A stretch of 52,030 nucleotides of DNA from an uncultured Treponema sp. (GTDB lineage Bacteria; Spirochaetota; Spirochaetia; Treponematales; Treponemataceae). Of this stretch, positions 17,727 through 25,632 are shown piece after piece; the stretch's first letter is position 1, and each line of letters opens with the position of its first letter. Location of the stretch: positions 1 through 52,030 of the forward strand of contig CAMCRZ010000017.1 in the NCBI GenBank assembly GCA_945877425.1. Reading direction: 5' to 3'. The notes under the pieces were generated by a model. It saw nothing but the letters and a program-made list of their open reading frames with translations. It did no database searches and was not told the DNA's origin. Position numbers and translations under genes: made by a program.

Positions 17727-19406
17727 TTAGAATAATCCGCTTATAATTCCGTCATCATCAACATCAATGTTAACGGCACTAGGAACTTTCGGAAGCCCAG
17801 GCATATCAACTATGTCACCTGCAAATGCAACTACAAAACCTGCGCCGCTGTAAAGCTGAACGTCCCTAACCGGGAAAGTGTAGCCTTTTGGTGCACCAAG
17901 TTTTGTCTTGTCGTGGGAAATTGAATTTTGAGTTTTTGCCATGCAGATTGGAAGATTTCCGTAACCCTGACTTTCGTAAGCCTTTAATTTTTTCAATGCT
18001 TTTGAATCAAACTCTACACGCTCTGCTCTGTAAATTTCTTTTGCAAGAGTTTCAATTTTCTTTTCCAGAGGCAAATCAAGTTCGTAAATATTTTTAAACT
18101 GTGAAGGAGTTGATGTAAGCTGAACGATTTTTTCAGCAAGTGCAGTTGTTCCTTCGCCACCTTTTTCCCAGCCTTCGCAAAGTACTGCTTCACTTCCACA
18201 TTCTTTTGCAAGCTGCTGTACTAAAGAAATTTCTGCATCTGTATCGGAAATAAATTTGTTTACGGCAACTACAACGTTTACTCCGAACTTTTTCATATTT
18301 TCAATGTGGCACTTTACGTTTTCAAATCCTGCTTTTACGGCTTCAAGATTTTCTTTTCCAAGTTCCTGCTTTAAAACTCCGCCGTGCATTTTCAAAGCCC
18401 TTACTGTTGCAACTATTACGGCTGCATCGGGAGCAATTCCGTTCATGCGGCACTTAATGTCCATGAATTTTTCAGCACCTAAATCTGCTGCGAAACCTGC
18501 TTCTGTTACAACGTAATCACCTGAAGCCAGTGCACACAAAGTTGCGTTGATTGAATTGCAGCCGTGGGCAATATTTGCAAAAGGTCCGCCGTGTACAAAT
18601 GCAGGATTTTTTTCAAGTGTCTGAACTAAGTTAGGACGAATTGCATCTTTTAACAAAGCGGCAACTGCGCCTGTGCATTTTAACTGACCGAACGTAACGT
18701 CTTCTTTTCCGTAAGTCTGTCCGATTGTAATGCGGGAAATTCGTTCCTTTAATTCGCTGATTGTTTTGCTCAGGCAGACTATTGCCATTATTTCCGAAGC
18801 TACTGAAATCTGAAAATGACTTTCACGAGGCACTCCGTCAATTCTTCCGCCTAAACCAATTACAACGTTTCTTAAAGCCCTGTCGTTTAAATCAACACAC
18901 CGCTTCCATGAAACTGTTCTTGGGTCAATGTTAAGTTCATTTCCCTGCTGCAGATGGTTGTCTATTAATGCTGCCATTAAATTGTTTGCTGCAGTTATTG
19001 CATGGATGTCGCCTGTAAAGTGAAGGTTTATATCTTCCATTGGAACTACCTGTGCATATCCGCCACCGCAAGCTCCGCCTTTTACGCCAAAGCATGGTCC
19101 TAAAGATGGTTCACGCAAGGCAATTACTGTCTTTTTTCCGATTTTATTTAATCCGTCGCCAAGTGCTATTGTAACAGTTGATTTTCCTTCCCCAGCTGCA
19201 GTTGGTGTCATGGCTGTTACAAGAATAAGTTTTCCTCTTTGATTTTTGTCAGCTGCTTTACTTTGAAGGGCTTGCAGTTCCTTGAAAGAAATTTTTGCCT
19301 TGTAATTTCCATAAAGTTCAAGCTGATCTTTTGCAATTCCGATTTTTTCTGCAACTTCTGTTACAGGCACCATTACATTTTTCTGAGCAATTTCAATGTC
19401 TGTCAT
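17727..19406 (-). CDS. fhs: Formate-tetrahydrofolate ligase
   Basis: The product is 559 aa. It joins formate to tetrahydrofolate with ATP to give 10-formyl-THF, the entry of formate into one-carbon metabolism and, in acetogens, the methyl branch. The nucleotide-binding loop '[20 protein letters not shown]' (about 65-84) is diagnostic, followed by '[20 protein letters not shown]' and '[14 protein letters not shown]'. GGAG lies 7 nt upstream of the ATG. It is the first gene of a minus-strand operon with thrH and cimA. Whether the cell is acetogenic cannot be decided here, since no carbonyl branch gene is present. Confidence 0.96.
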   Translation of the reverse strand: MTDIEIAQKNVMVPVTEVAEKIGIAKDQLELYGNYKAKISFKELQALQSKAADKNQRGKLILVTAMTPTAAGEGKSTVTIALGDGLNKIGKKTVIALREPSLGPCFGVKGGACGGGYAQVVPMEDINLHFTGDIHAITAANNLMAALIDNHLQQGNELNIDPRTVSWKRCVDLNDRALRNVVIGLGGRIDGVPRESHFQISVASEIMAIVCLSKTISELKERISRITIGQTYGKEDVTFGQLKCTGAVAALLKDAIRPNLVQTLEKNPAFVHGGPFANIAHGCNSINATLCALASGDYVVTEAGFAADLGAEKFMDIKCRMNGIAPDAAVIVATVRALKMHGGVLKQELGKENLEAVKAGFENVKCHIENMKKFGVNVVVAVNKFISDTDAEISLVQQLAKECGSEAVLCEGWEKGGEGTTALAEKIVQLTSTPSQFKNIYELDLPLEKKIETLAKEIYRAERVEFDSKALKKLKAYESQGYGNLPICMAKTQNSISHDKTKLGAPKGYTFPVRDVQLYSGAGFVVAFAGDIVDMPGLPKVPSAVNIDVDDDGIISGLF

Positions 19407-19467
19407 TTTTTTCTCCAGGGGAAATTTATTTGCACGATTATATCATTTTTGCGCCTTATCTGCAAAC

Positions 19468-19660
19468 CGTAAGCGTACACTTCCTGGCAAGGACAGGCGG
19501 CGTCCGGGCGTACTTGCCAATGCACTGCAACTTACAGCCAACCAAGCTGCACGTAAGCGTACACTTTTCTTCTAAAGTTCCAGCTGCAAAACTTAAAGCC
19601 CTCACTTATCCGCACAGACCTTCCCGCAAAGCGTACACTTCCTGGCAAGGACAACGCTGC
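19468..19660 (+). repeat. Dispersed intergenic repeat, copy B (apparently without insert)
   Basis: Almost the whole gap between the divergent fhs and nfo genes is repeat. A left block (GTAAGCGTACACTTCC and CTGGCAAGGACAGGCGGCG, to 19502) runs directly into the core GCGTACTTGCC (19508-19518) and the ~150-bp right block. The sequence AAGCGTACACTTCCTGGC plus 7 nt recurs exactly at 19471 and 19629, a 158-bp period. In other copies a ~185-bp insert separates the GGCGGCG block from the core. Confidence 0.8.
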
Positions 19661-19739
19661 ACAAGAACAAAAAAATCCCTATGAAATTTTGCGGTTTTGG
19701 AATATAGTAAAATATAAATATTTACTTAAGGAAGTTTTT

Positions 19740-20573
19740 ATGTCTATTTCAATCGGATGCCACCTTTCAAGTTCGGAAGGTTTTCTTGCAATGGGAAAAA
19801 CTGCACTTTCACTGGGAGCAGATACATTTGCTTTTTTCACACGGAACCCTAGAGGCGGAAGTGCCAAACCTCTTGACAAGCAGGATGCATCTTCCCTGAG
19901 TGATTTTTTGAAAGAACACAACTTTGCAAAACTCGTAGCTCATGCGCCTTACACTTTAAATGCCTGTTCCGACAAAGAAGATATCCGCCGTTTTGCACGA
20001 GAAGTATTTGCAGACGATCTTTACAGAATGGAACACATTGGCGGTCAGTACTACAACTTTCATCCGGGAAGTCATTTAAAGCAGGGAGTTGAAGAAGGAA
20101 TAAAGCTTATATGCGAAACTTTAAATGCAGTTTTAAAGCCTGAACAGACAACAACAGTCCTTCTTGAAACAATGGCAGGCAAAGGTTCTGAAGTAGGAAG
20201 ATCTTTTGAAGAACTTAAAATGATAATTGACAGAGTTGAACTTAATGACAAACTCGGAGTCTGCCTTGACACCTGTCACGTTTACGATGCAGGATACGAT
20301 ATTGTAAATAATCTTGAAGGAACACTCGAAGAATTTGACAAAATCATAGGGCTGGAAAAACTAAAGGCAGTACACATAAACGACAGCAAAAATCCATTTT
20401 CTTCACACAAAGACAGACATGAACTTATAGGCAAAGGAAGCATTGGACTTGAAGCATTCACTCGCATTGTAAATCATCCGGTGCTAAACAAACTGCCGTT
20501 CATACTGGAAACTCCTAACACAAACGAAGGCTACAGCGAAGAAATCAAACTGCTGAAAGAATTAAGTAAATAA
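19740..20573 (+). CDS. nfo: Endonuclease IV (AP endonuclease)
   Basis: The product is 277 aa. It cuts DNA 5' of abasic sites in base-excision repair. The start at 19740 follows AAGGAAG and gives the family N-terminus '[18 protein letters not shown]'; an upstream in-frame ATG (19689) would add a non-conserved head. Zn-ligand regions of the TIM barrel are visible: '[13 protein letters not shown]', '[14 protein letters not shown]', '[16 protein letters not shown]', '[18 protein letters not shown]' and 'FILETPN'. It is followed after 20 nt by a GNAT gene. The conserved HINDSK and CLDTCH elements leave little doubt about family. Confidence 0.95.
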   Translation: MSISIGCHLSSSEGFLAMGKTALSLGADTFAFFTRNPRGGSAKPLDKQDASSLSDFLKEHNFAKLVAHAPYTLNACSDKEDIRRFAREVFADDLYRMEHIGGQYYNFHPGSHLKQGVEEGIKLICETLNAVLKPEQTTTVLLETMAGKGSEVGRSFEELKMIIDRVELNDKLGVCLDTCHVYDAGYDIVNNLEGTLEEFDKIIGLEKLKAVHINDSKNPFSSHKDRHELIGKGSIGLEAFTRIVNHPVLNKLPFILETPNTNEGYSEEIKLLKELSK

Positions 20574-20593
20574 AAAAACATGGGTTAACAAAA

Positions 20594-21235
20594 ATGAACA
20601 ATAAAGACACTCAGTACTTAATCCGCATGGAAAACGAAACTGATTTTTTTGAAGTAGAAAATTTAACAAGAGAAGCTTTCTGGAACATTTACAAACCTGG
20701 CTGCGACGAGCATTACGTCCTTCACTGCTACAGAAAAAATCCTGACTTTATAAAAGAACTTTCTCTCGTTCTAGAAAAAGACGGAAAAATCATAGGCCAC
20801 ATAATGTACAGCCGTTCATACATTGACTCAGACAGCGGCGAAAAAATTCCTGTGCTGACATTCGGACCTTTGTCAATTCACCCTTCATGCAAACGGAAAG
20901 GCTTTGGAAAAATCCTGCTTGAAGCTTCCATGGAAAAAGCAAAAGCTTTGGGAGAAAAGTGCATCCTGATTTGCGGCAACATTGACTTTTACGGAAAATG
21001 CGGATTCAAGCCTGCATCAAATTTCGGCATACGTTACGCAGAAGATCCTGAAAGCGATGCTCCATACTTTTTGTGCAAAGAGCTGGAAGAAGGATTTTTA
21101 GAAAACGTCACTGGAAGTTACAAAGACCCTGAAGGATATTTTGCTGCAATGAAAAACCCGGAAGCCTTTGAGCAGTACGACATGAAATTTCCGCCGAAAG
21201 AAAAGCTTAAACTTCAAAGCCAGATTTTTGGCTGA
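20594..21235 (+). CDS. GNAT-family N-acetyltransferase
   Basis: The product is 213 aa. The acetyl-CoA-binding core is visible: strand 'ELSLVLEKDGKIIGHIMYS', then 'VLTFGPLSIHPSCKRKGFGKILLEASMEKAKALG', in which KRKGFG is the pyrophosphate-binding loop, and 'CILICGNIDFYGKCGFKPAS', the usual YxxxGF element. It resembles the YhbS-like subgroup of predicted acetyltransferases with a C-terminal extension of ~50 residues. The substrate is unknown. It lies 20 nt after nfo and 42 nt before the DUF362 gene. Confidence 0.85.
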   Translation: MNNKDTQYLIRMENETDFFEVENLTREAFWNIYKPGCDEHYVLHCYRKNPDFIKELSLVLEKDGKIIGHIMYSRSYIDSDSGEKIPVLTFGPLSIHPSCKRKGFGKILLEASMEKAKALGEKCILICGNIDFYGKCGFKPASNFGIRYAEDPESDAPYFLCKELEEGFLENVTGSYKDPEGYFAAMKNPEAFEQYDMKFPPKEKLKLQSQIFG

Positions 21236-21277
21236 CATAATTTTATCTTACAGACAGAAGCAAACAGGAGAATTTAA

Positions 21278-22396
21278 ATGGAAACAGCTAAAGTTTATTT
21301 TACGGATTTCAGAACTAAAAAAGACGGCGGACTGCCTGAAAAACTTAAGATGCTGTGCAGAAAAGCTGGCATAGAAAACATTGATTTTAACGGAAAATTT
21401 ACTGCCATAAAAATGCACTTTGGAGAAGAAGGAAACCTTTCTTACTTAAGGCCTGATTTTGCCAAAGCTGTTGCAGATATTGTAAAGGAAGCCGGAGGAA
21501 AGCCATTTCTTACTGACTGCAATACACTTTATCCTGGAAAGCGTAAAAATGCACTTGATCACCTTGACATTGCACAGCAGCACGGATTTATGTCACTGAC
21601 TACAGGATGCCAGGTTATTATAAGCGACGGTCTTAAAGGCACAGATGATGTGGAAGTTCCTGTCGTAAACGGAGAATACTGCAAGACTGCAAAAATAGGC
21701 AGGGCAGTTATGGACGCTGACATTTTTATTTCACTTGCTCATTTTAAAGGTCACGAAATGACAGGCTTTGGCGGTGCAATCAAAAACATCGGAATGGGCT
21801 GCGCAAGCCGTGCCGGAAAAATGGATCAGCATAATACAGGAAAGCCTGTGGTAAATCAGGAAAACTGCAAAGGATGCCGAATCTGCTCAAAAGAATGCGG
21901 AAGCAACGCCATTTCTTATGAAAACAAAAAAGCATTCATAAACCCTGATTTATGCAAGGGCTGCGGAAGATGCATAGGCTCATGCAATTTCGATGCAATT
22001 TACAATCCAAACTATGATGCTGCAGAAAACCTCGACTGCAGAATGGCTGAATACACACAGGCAGTTTGCTACGGAAGACCTTGTTTCCATATAAACCTGA
22101 TTCTTGACGTAAGCCCATGGTGCGACTGCCACGGTTTCAATGATGCGCCTATAATTCCGGACATCGGTATGGCTGCAAGTTTTGACCCGGTTGCATTAGA
22201 TCAGGCTTGCAGTGATCTTTGCATGAACGTAAAAAGAAATGAAAACACACTTATTACAGACAACATTAAAAACGGTCTTAAAATGACAAAAGACTTATGG
22301 AAAGATTCTACACCGGAAAGCGTATGGCAGATGACGCTTGTTCACGGAGAAAAAATCGGGCTTGGCACAAGAAAATACGAACTTATAAAAATTTAG
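21278..22396 (+). CDS. DUF362 protein with two [4Fe-4S] ferredoxin motifs
   Basis: The product is 372 aa. The N-terminal ~190 residues match DUF362 ('TAIKMHFGEEGNLSYLRPDF', 'ISLAHFKGHEMTGFGGAIKN', 'GMGCASRAGK'). A bacterial ferredoxin insert follows, with 'CKGCRICSKECG' and 'CKGCGRCIGSCN', able to hold two [4Fe-4S] clusters, and the C-terminus resumes DUF362 with 'DIGMAASFDPVALDQACSDL'. Such proteins are widespread in anaerobes and presumably move electrons, but no reaction is established. CAGGAG precedes the ATG by 7 nt. The next gene begins a separate operon with its own promoter. Confidence 0.88.
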   Translation: METAKVYFTDFRTKKDGGLPEKLKMLCRKAGIENIDFNGKFTAIKMHFGEEGNLSYLRPDFAKAVADIVKEAGGKPFLTDCNTLYPGKRKNALDHLDIAQQHGFMSLTTGCQVIISDGLKGTDDVEVPVVNGEYCKTAKIGRAVMDADIFISLAHFKGHEMTGFGGAIKNIGMGCASRAGKMDQHNTGKPVVNQENCKGCRICSKECGSNAISYENKKAFINPDLCKGCGRCIGSCNFDAIYNPNYDAAENLDCRMAEYTQAVCYGRPCFHINLILDVSPWCDCHGFNDAPIIPDIGMAASFDPVALDQACSDLCMNVKRNENTLITDNIKNGLKMTKDLWKDSTPESVWQMTLVHGEKIGLGTRKYELIKI

Positions 22397-22445
22397 CTTC
22401 ACACTGATTCTGCTTACCCAGAATTCTGCCTGATGAAATTTTGCC

Positions 22446-22474
22446 TTGAAAAGTTTTTTTTCATTCAGTAATAT
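22446..22474 (+). promoter_or_regulatory. Promoter of the TrpXYZ-like operon
   Basis: TTGAAA (22446-22451) and TAATAT (22469-22474) are 17 nt apart, predicting a start near 22481. That position is the first base of the element shared with the leader at 12951, so the transcript would begin at the structured leader. Confidence 0.65.
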
Positions 22475-22480
22475 TTTTCT

Positions 22481-22552
22481 CTAGGAGGCAGAATAAAGAC
22501 TTTCACTGAATAAGCGTAAAGTTTTTATTTACAAGTTTGCGTTGCAGACTTT
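22481..22552 (+). ncRNA. Tandem-hairpin 5' leader, copy B
   Basis: Hairpin 1 pairs AATAAAGACTTT (22492-22503) with AAAGTTTTTATT (22518-22529), 12 bp with one G-U, and has a 14-nt loop ending AAGCGT. Hairpin 2 (AAGTTTGC 22533-22540, GTT, GCAGACTT 22544-22551) is identical to copy A at 13005-13023. The G-U in stem 1 replaces an A-U of copy A, so the pairing survives the base change. Both copies start near a predicted transcription start and lead into ABC binding-protein genes. Confidence 0.6.
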
Positions 22553-22612
22553 AATGACTTTTAATCAGGAGAATTTAATTCTTTCAAAATCTTTTTTTAC
22601 AGGTGGAAAAAA

Positions 22613-23554
22613 ATGAAAAAACTTTTAACTTTAGGTGCCGCAGTAGCTGCAGCAGCTTTGCTTACTGTTTCTTGTTCTTCAAAAAAAGTAACAAAAATCG
22701 GAATCCTTCAGCTTGTTGAACATTCAGCACTTACAGACAGCTATCGTGGTTTTGTAGACGGTCTTAAGGAAGCAGGCTACGAAGACAAGAAAAACATTTC
22801 AATTGACTACCAAAATGCTCAGGGCGAACAGGCAAACTGTGCAACAATTGCAACAAAATTTGTTTCAGACAGAGACGACCTTATCCTTGCAATTGCAACT
22901 CCTGCAGCACAGGCAGTAGCAGCAGCAACAGACGTTATTCCTGTACTTGTAACAGCAGTAACAGATCCAGCATCAGCAGGTCTTGCAGTATCAAACGACA
23001 AGCCTGGAAAAAACATTTCAGGAACATCAGACCTTACACCATGTTCAGCACAGATTGACCTTCTTGTAAGACTTTTCCCTGACGCAAAAAAAATTGCAAT
23101 GCTTTACTGCTCAAGCGAAGAAAACTCAAAAGTTCAGATTGCAGCAGCTAAAAAAAGATGCGACGAAATCGGTCTTAAATATGTAGATGCAACAGTTTCA
23201 AACACAAATGAAGTTCAGCAGGTAGTTCAGAGCCTTGTTGGAAAAGTTGATGCAATTTACACACCAACAGACAACATGATTGCTTCTACAATGCCTACAG
23301 TTGCAACAATCACTACACCAAACAAAATTCCTGTAATCTGCGGAGAAGAAGGAATGGTTGCAAGCGGCGGATTAGCAACTTACGGAATCAACTATTACGA
23401 ACTTGGAAAACAGACAGCAGCTATGGCAGTTGAAGTTTTAAACGGAAAGAACCCTGCTGACATGCCTATTCAGTATCAGGAAAAATTTGAGTTTAAATAC
23501 AACAGCGTAGTTGCAGAACAGCTTGGAGTTACAATCCCGGAAGATTTACTCTGA
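22613..23554 (+). CDS. TrpX-like ABC transporter substrate-binding lipoprotein
   Basis: The product is 313 aa. AGGTGG lies 7 nt before the ATG. The lipobox VSC acylates Cys21. The mature protein belongs to the ABC_sub_bind family (PF04392): 'KIGILQLVEHSALTDSYRGFVDGLKEAGY', 'LAIATPAAQAVAAAT', 'VTAVTDPASAGLAVSNDKPGKNISG', 'DAIYTPTDNMIAS' and 'GLATYGINYYELGKQTAAMA'. The family forms operons with a COG4120 permease and COG1101 ATPase, as here. In streptococci the equivalent TrpXYZ is assigned to tryptophan or tyrosine uptake, but other ligands are possible. Its codons are strongly GCA/ACA-rich. Confidence 0.9.
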   Translation: MKKLLTLGAAVAAAALLTVSCSSKKVTKIGILQLVEHSALTDSYRGFVDGLKEAGYEDKKNISIDYQNAQGEQANCATIATKFVSDRDDLILAIATPAAQAVAAATDVIPVLVTAVTDPASAGLAVSNDKPGKNISGTSDLTPCSAQIDLLVRLFPDAKKIAMLYCSSEENSKVQIAAAKKRCDEIGLKYVDATVSNTNEVQQVVQSLVGKVDAIYTPTDNMIASTMPTVATITTPNKIPVICGEEGMVASGGLATYGINYYELGKQTAAMAVEVLNGKNPADMPIQYQEKFEFKYNSVVAEQLGVTIPEDLL

Positions 23555-23573
23555 TTTCATAAATCTTAAGTCA

Positions 23574-23625
23574 AGACCCTCTGGTAAAGTTCACATACAA
23601 ACTTTGCCGGAAGGTCTTTTTTTTT
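23574..23625 (+). terminator. Terminator between binding-protein and permease genes
   Basis: AGACC (23574-23578) pairs with GGTCT (23613-23617), continued by TCTGG/CCGGA and AAAGTT/AACTTT, and is followed by nine T up to 23625. It separates the abundant binding protein from the membrane components, which have their own promoter. Confidence 0.8.
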
Positions 23626-23697
23626 AAATCATAAAAATCACTTTACGCAAAAAAAACATAAGTCTGTAAAACTGCTCTTAAATAAATTGAAATAGTG

Positions 23698-23706
23698 TGA
23701 TATAAT
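23698..23706 (+). promoter_or_regulatory. Extended -10 promoter of the permease gene
   Basis: TGATATAAT (TG at 23698-23699, TATAAT at 23701-23706) is an extended -10 box. The box ends 7 nt before the ATG at 23714, so the transcript should start at about 23713, practically on the start codon. Confidence 0.5.
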
Positions 23707-23713
23707 ATTGCCT

Positions 23714-24715
23714 ATGTTTAGTTCGATTATACCGTTTTTTGGAGCTATGGCAGGTGCTGTTGCTCAGGGAATTATCTGGGGAATTATGGCGTTGGGTGTT
23801 TACATAACATTCAAGATTCTGGATTTTGCAGATATGACAGTTGATGGTTCATTTGCTTTAGGCGGATGTATTTGCGCACTTCTTATTTACAATAACGTAA
23901 ACCCTATGGTTGCTGCCCTTGCTGCTACACTCTGCGGTTCTCTGGCAGGAATGATTACAGGGCTTCTTACAACAAAACTTGAAATTCCGGGAATTCTTTC
24001 GGGAATTCTTATGATGCTTGCATTGTATTCAATTAACCTTCACATAATCGGCGGTGCTAACCTTGCTGTAGGAACTGCTGCTGTAACAGGTGAAGGCGTA
24101 AAGGAACATTTTACTGCAATGAATTACCTCATTCACTGGTTCGACTTAAAGACAAAGTTTCCTTACGATTATCAGACAGTTTCAGGCTTGATTACAGGCG
24201 TTGTTTTTGTAGCAGCAATTATTGCCATTCTTTACTGGTTCTTCGGAACAGAAGCCGGCTGTGCAATCCGTTCTACCGGTGACAATAAAAACATGAGCCG
24301 TGCCCAGGGAATCAACACTGACAGCACTCAGATTCTTGCACTTATGATTGCAAACGCTTTAGTTGCACTTTCCGGAGCACTTGTTACCCAACAGCAGCGT
24401 GTAGGTGACGTTCAGATGGGAATAGGCGCAATCGTTATAGGCCTGGCTTCAATCATTATAGGCGAAGTTATTTTCGGCAATCACTTCGGATTCTGGTGGA
24501 GCCTTCTTGCCGTAGTTTTAGGTTCAGTTGTTTACAGAATAATCATTGCAATAGTCCTTCAACTTGGAATGAAAACTACAGACTTAAAGCTTCTTTCAGC
24601 TTCAATTGTAGCATTTGCACTTGCAGTTCCTGTAATTAAACAGAAAGTCTCACAAAAGAGAAAGAAAATTGTTTCTACAACTTCACAAACTCTGAAAAAT
24701 CAAAATGACAAATAA
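23714..24715 (+). CDS. TrpY-like ABC transporter permease
   Basis: The product is 333 aa. It has eight or more hydrophobic segments. The core 'ILDFADMTVDGSFALGGCICALLI' and 'CAIRSTGDNKNMSRAQGINTDSTQILALM' match the BPD_transp_2 permeases of COG4120 that pair with the substrate-binding type encoded upstream. The start is ATG 23714; a TTG at 23708 is in frame but coincides with the predicted transcription start region. No Shine-Dalgarno sequence is visible. The C-terminal ~25 residues are basic and cytoplasmic. The ATPase gene follows by 9 nt. Confidence 0.9.
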   Translation: MFSSIIPFFGAMAGAVAQGIIWGIMALGVYITFKILDFADMTVDGSFALGGCICALLIYNNVNPMVAALAATLCGSLAGMITGLLTTKLEIPGILSGILMMLALYSINLHIIGGANLAVGTAAVTGEGVKEHFTAMNYLIHWFDLKTKFPYDYQTVSGLITGVVFVAAIIAILYWFFGTEAGCAIRSTGDNKNMSRAQGINTDSTQILALMIANALVALSGALVTQQQRVGDVQMGIGAIVIGLASIIIGEVIFGNHFGFWWSLLAVVLGSVVYRIIIAIVLQLGMKTTDLKLLSASIVAFALAVPVIKQKVSQKRKKIVSTTSQTLKNQNDK

Positions 24716-24724
24716 GGAAAAATT

Positions 24725-25525
24725 ATGCTTACAATAAGTCATGTTTCAAAAACTTTTAACCCTGGAACCATTACGGAAAGAAAAGCCCTTAGAGATGTAA
24801 GTCTTGAACTGGAAGACGGTGATTTTGTTACTGTAATAGGCGGAAACGGTGCCGGAAAATCTACACTTCTGAATCTTATTGCAGGAGTTCATTCCTGCGA
24901 CAGCGGTGCAATTGTTCTTAACGGAAGGGACATTACTGAAAAGAAAGAACATTCCCGTGCAAAATATTTAGGCCGTGTTTTTCAGGATCCTATGATGGGA
25001 ACAGCTGCAACTATGCAGATACAGGAAAACCTTGCCCTTGCAGCACGTCGCGGTAAAAAAAGAGGTTTAGGCTGGGGAATTACTGCTAAAGAAAAGGAAT
25101 TTTTCAAGGAACAGCTTACGCTTCTTGATTTAGGTCTTGAAAAGCGTCTTGAAGCAAAAGTAGGTCTTTTAAGCGGCGGACAAAGGCAGGCTCTTACTCT
25201 TTTAATGGCAACTCTTCAAAAACCTGAGCTTCTTCTCCTTGACGAACACACTGCAGCCCTTGACCCTAAAACTGCAAAAAAAGTTCTTGACCTAACGGAA
25301 CACTTTATCATGAAAGACAATCTTACTGCATTTATGGTAACCCACAATATGAAAGATGCAATCAGGTACGGCAACAAGCTTATCATGATGCTGGACGGAA
25401 AAATCGTTTATGAGGCAAGCGGTGAAGAAAAGAAAAATCTTCAGGTAAGTGATTTGCTTGCCAAGTTCCAGACAGTAAGCGGTAATGAAGATCAGGTAAG
25501 CGACAGAATGCTTCTTTCAAACTGA
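24725..25525 (+). CDS. TrpZ-like ABC transporter ATPase
   Basis: The product is 266 aa. AAGGA precedes the ATG by 7 nt. Motifs: Walker A GGNGAGKST, Q-loop 'GRVFQDPMMGTAATMQIQEN', signature LSGGQRQA and Walker B 'LLLLDEHTAALDPK'. The DEHTAALD wording, with His in place of Pro after the catalytic Glu, is typical of the COG1101 group. The H-loop is 'MVTHNM'. It energises the permease encoded 9 nt upstream. A terminator follows. Confidence 0.93.
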   Translation: MLTISHVSKTFNPGTITERKALRDVSLELEDGDFVTVIGGNGAGKSTLLNLIAGVHSCDSGAIVLNGRDITEKKEHSRAKYLGRVFQDPMMGTAATMQIQENLALAARRGKKRGLGWGITAKEKEFFKEQLTLLDLGLEKRLEAKVGLLSGGQRQALTLLMATLQKPELLLLDEHTAALDPKTAKKVLDLTEHFIMKDNLTAFMVTHNMKDAIRYGNKLIMMLDGKIVYEASGEEKKNLQVSDLLAKFQTVSGNEDQVSDRMLLSN

Positions 25526-25542
25526 TGTAAATGACGCAGAAT

Positions 25543-25598
25543 AAAAAATCCGTCTGTTCTGATAAGATTTAAAGCTTTGCAGCACAGCGGATTTTTTT
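25543..25598 (+). terminator. Terminator of the TrpXYZ-like operon
   Basis: AAAAAATCCG (25543-25552) pairs with CGGATTTTTT (25588-25597), followed by T. The 5' A-run makes it bidirectional, so it may also stop the opposing ArsR-type gene. Confidence 0.85.
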
Positions 25599-25632
25599 GT
25601 TTTAAACTTAAGCATAAACTTCAGCCTTATTT

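Noticed and set aside
19468..19660. A CRISPR array in the fhs-nfo gap
   Set aside because: Repeats are not short and evenly spaced with unique spacers; there are only two exact 25-bp copies 158 bp apart, and no cas genes.
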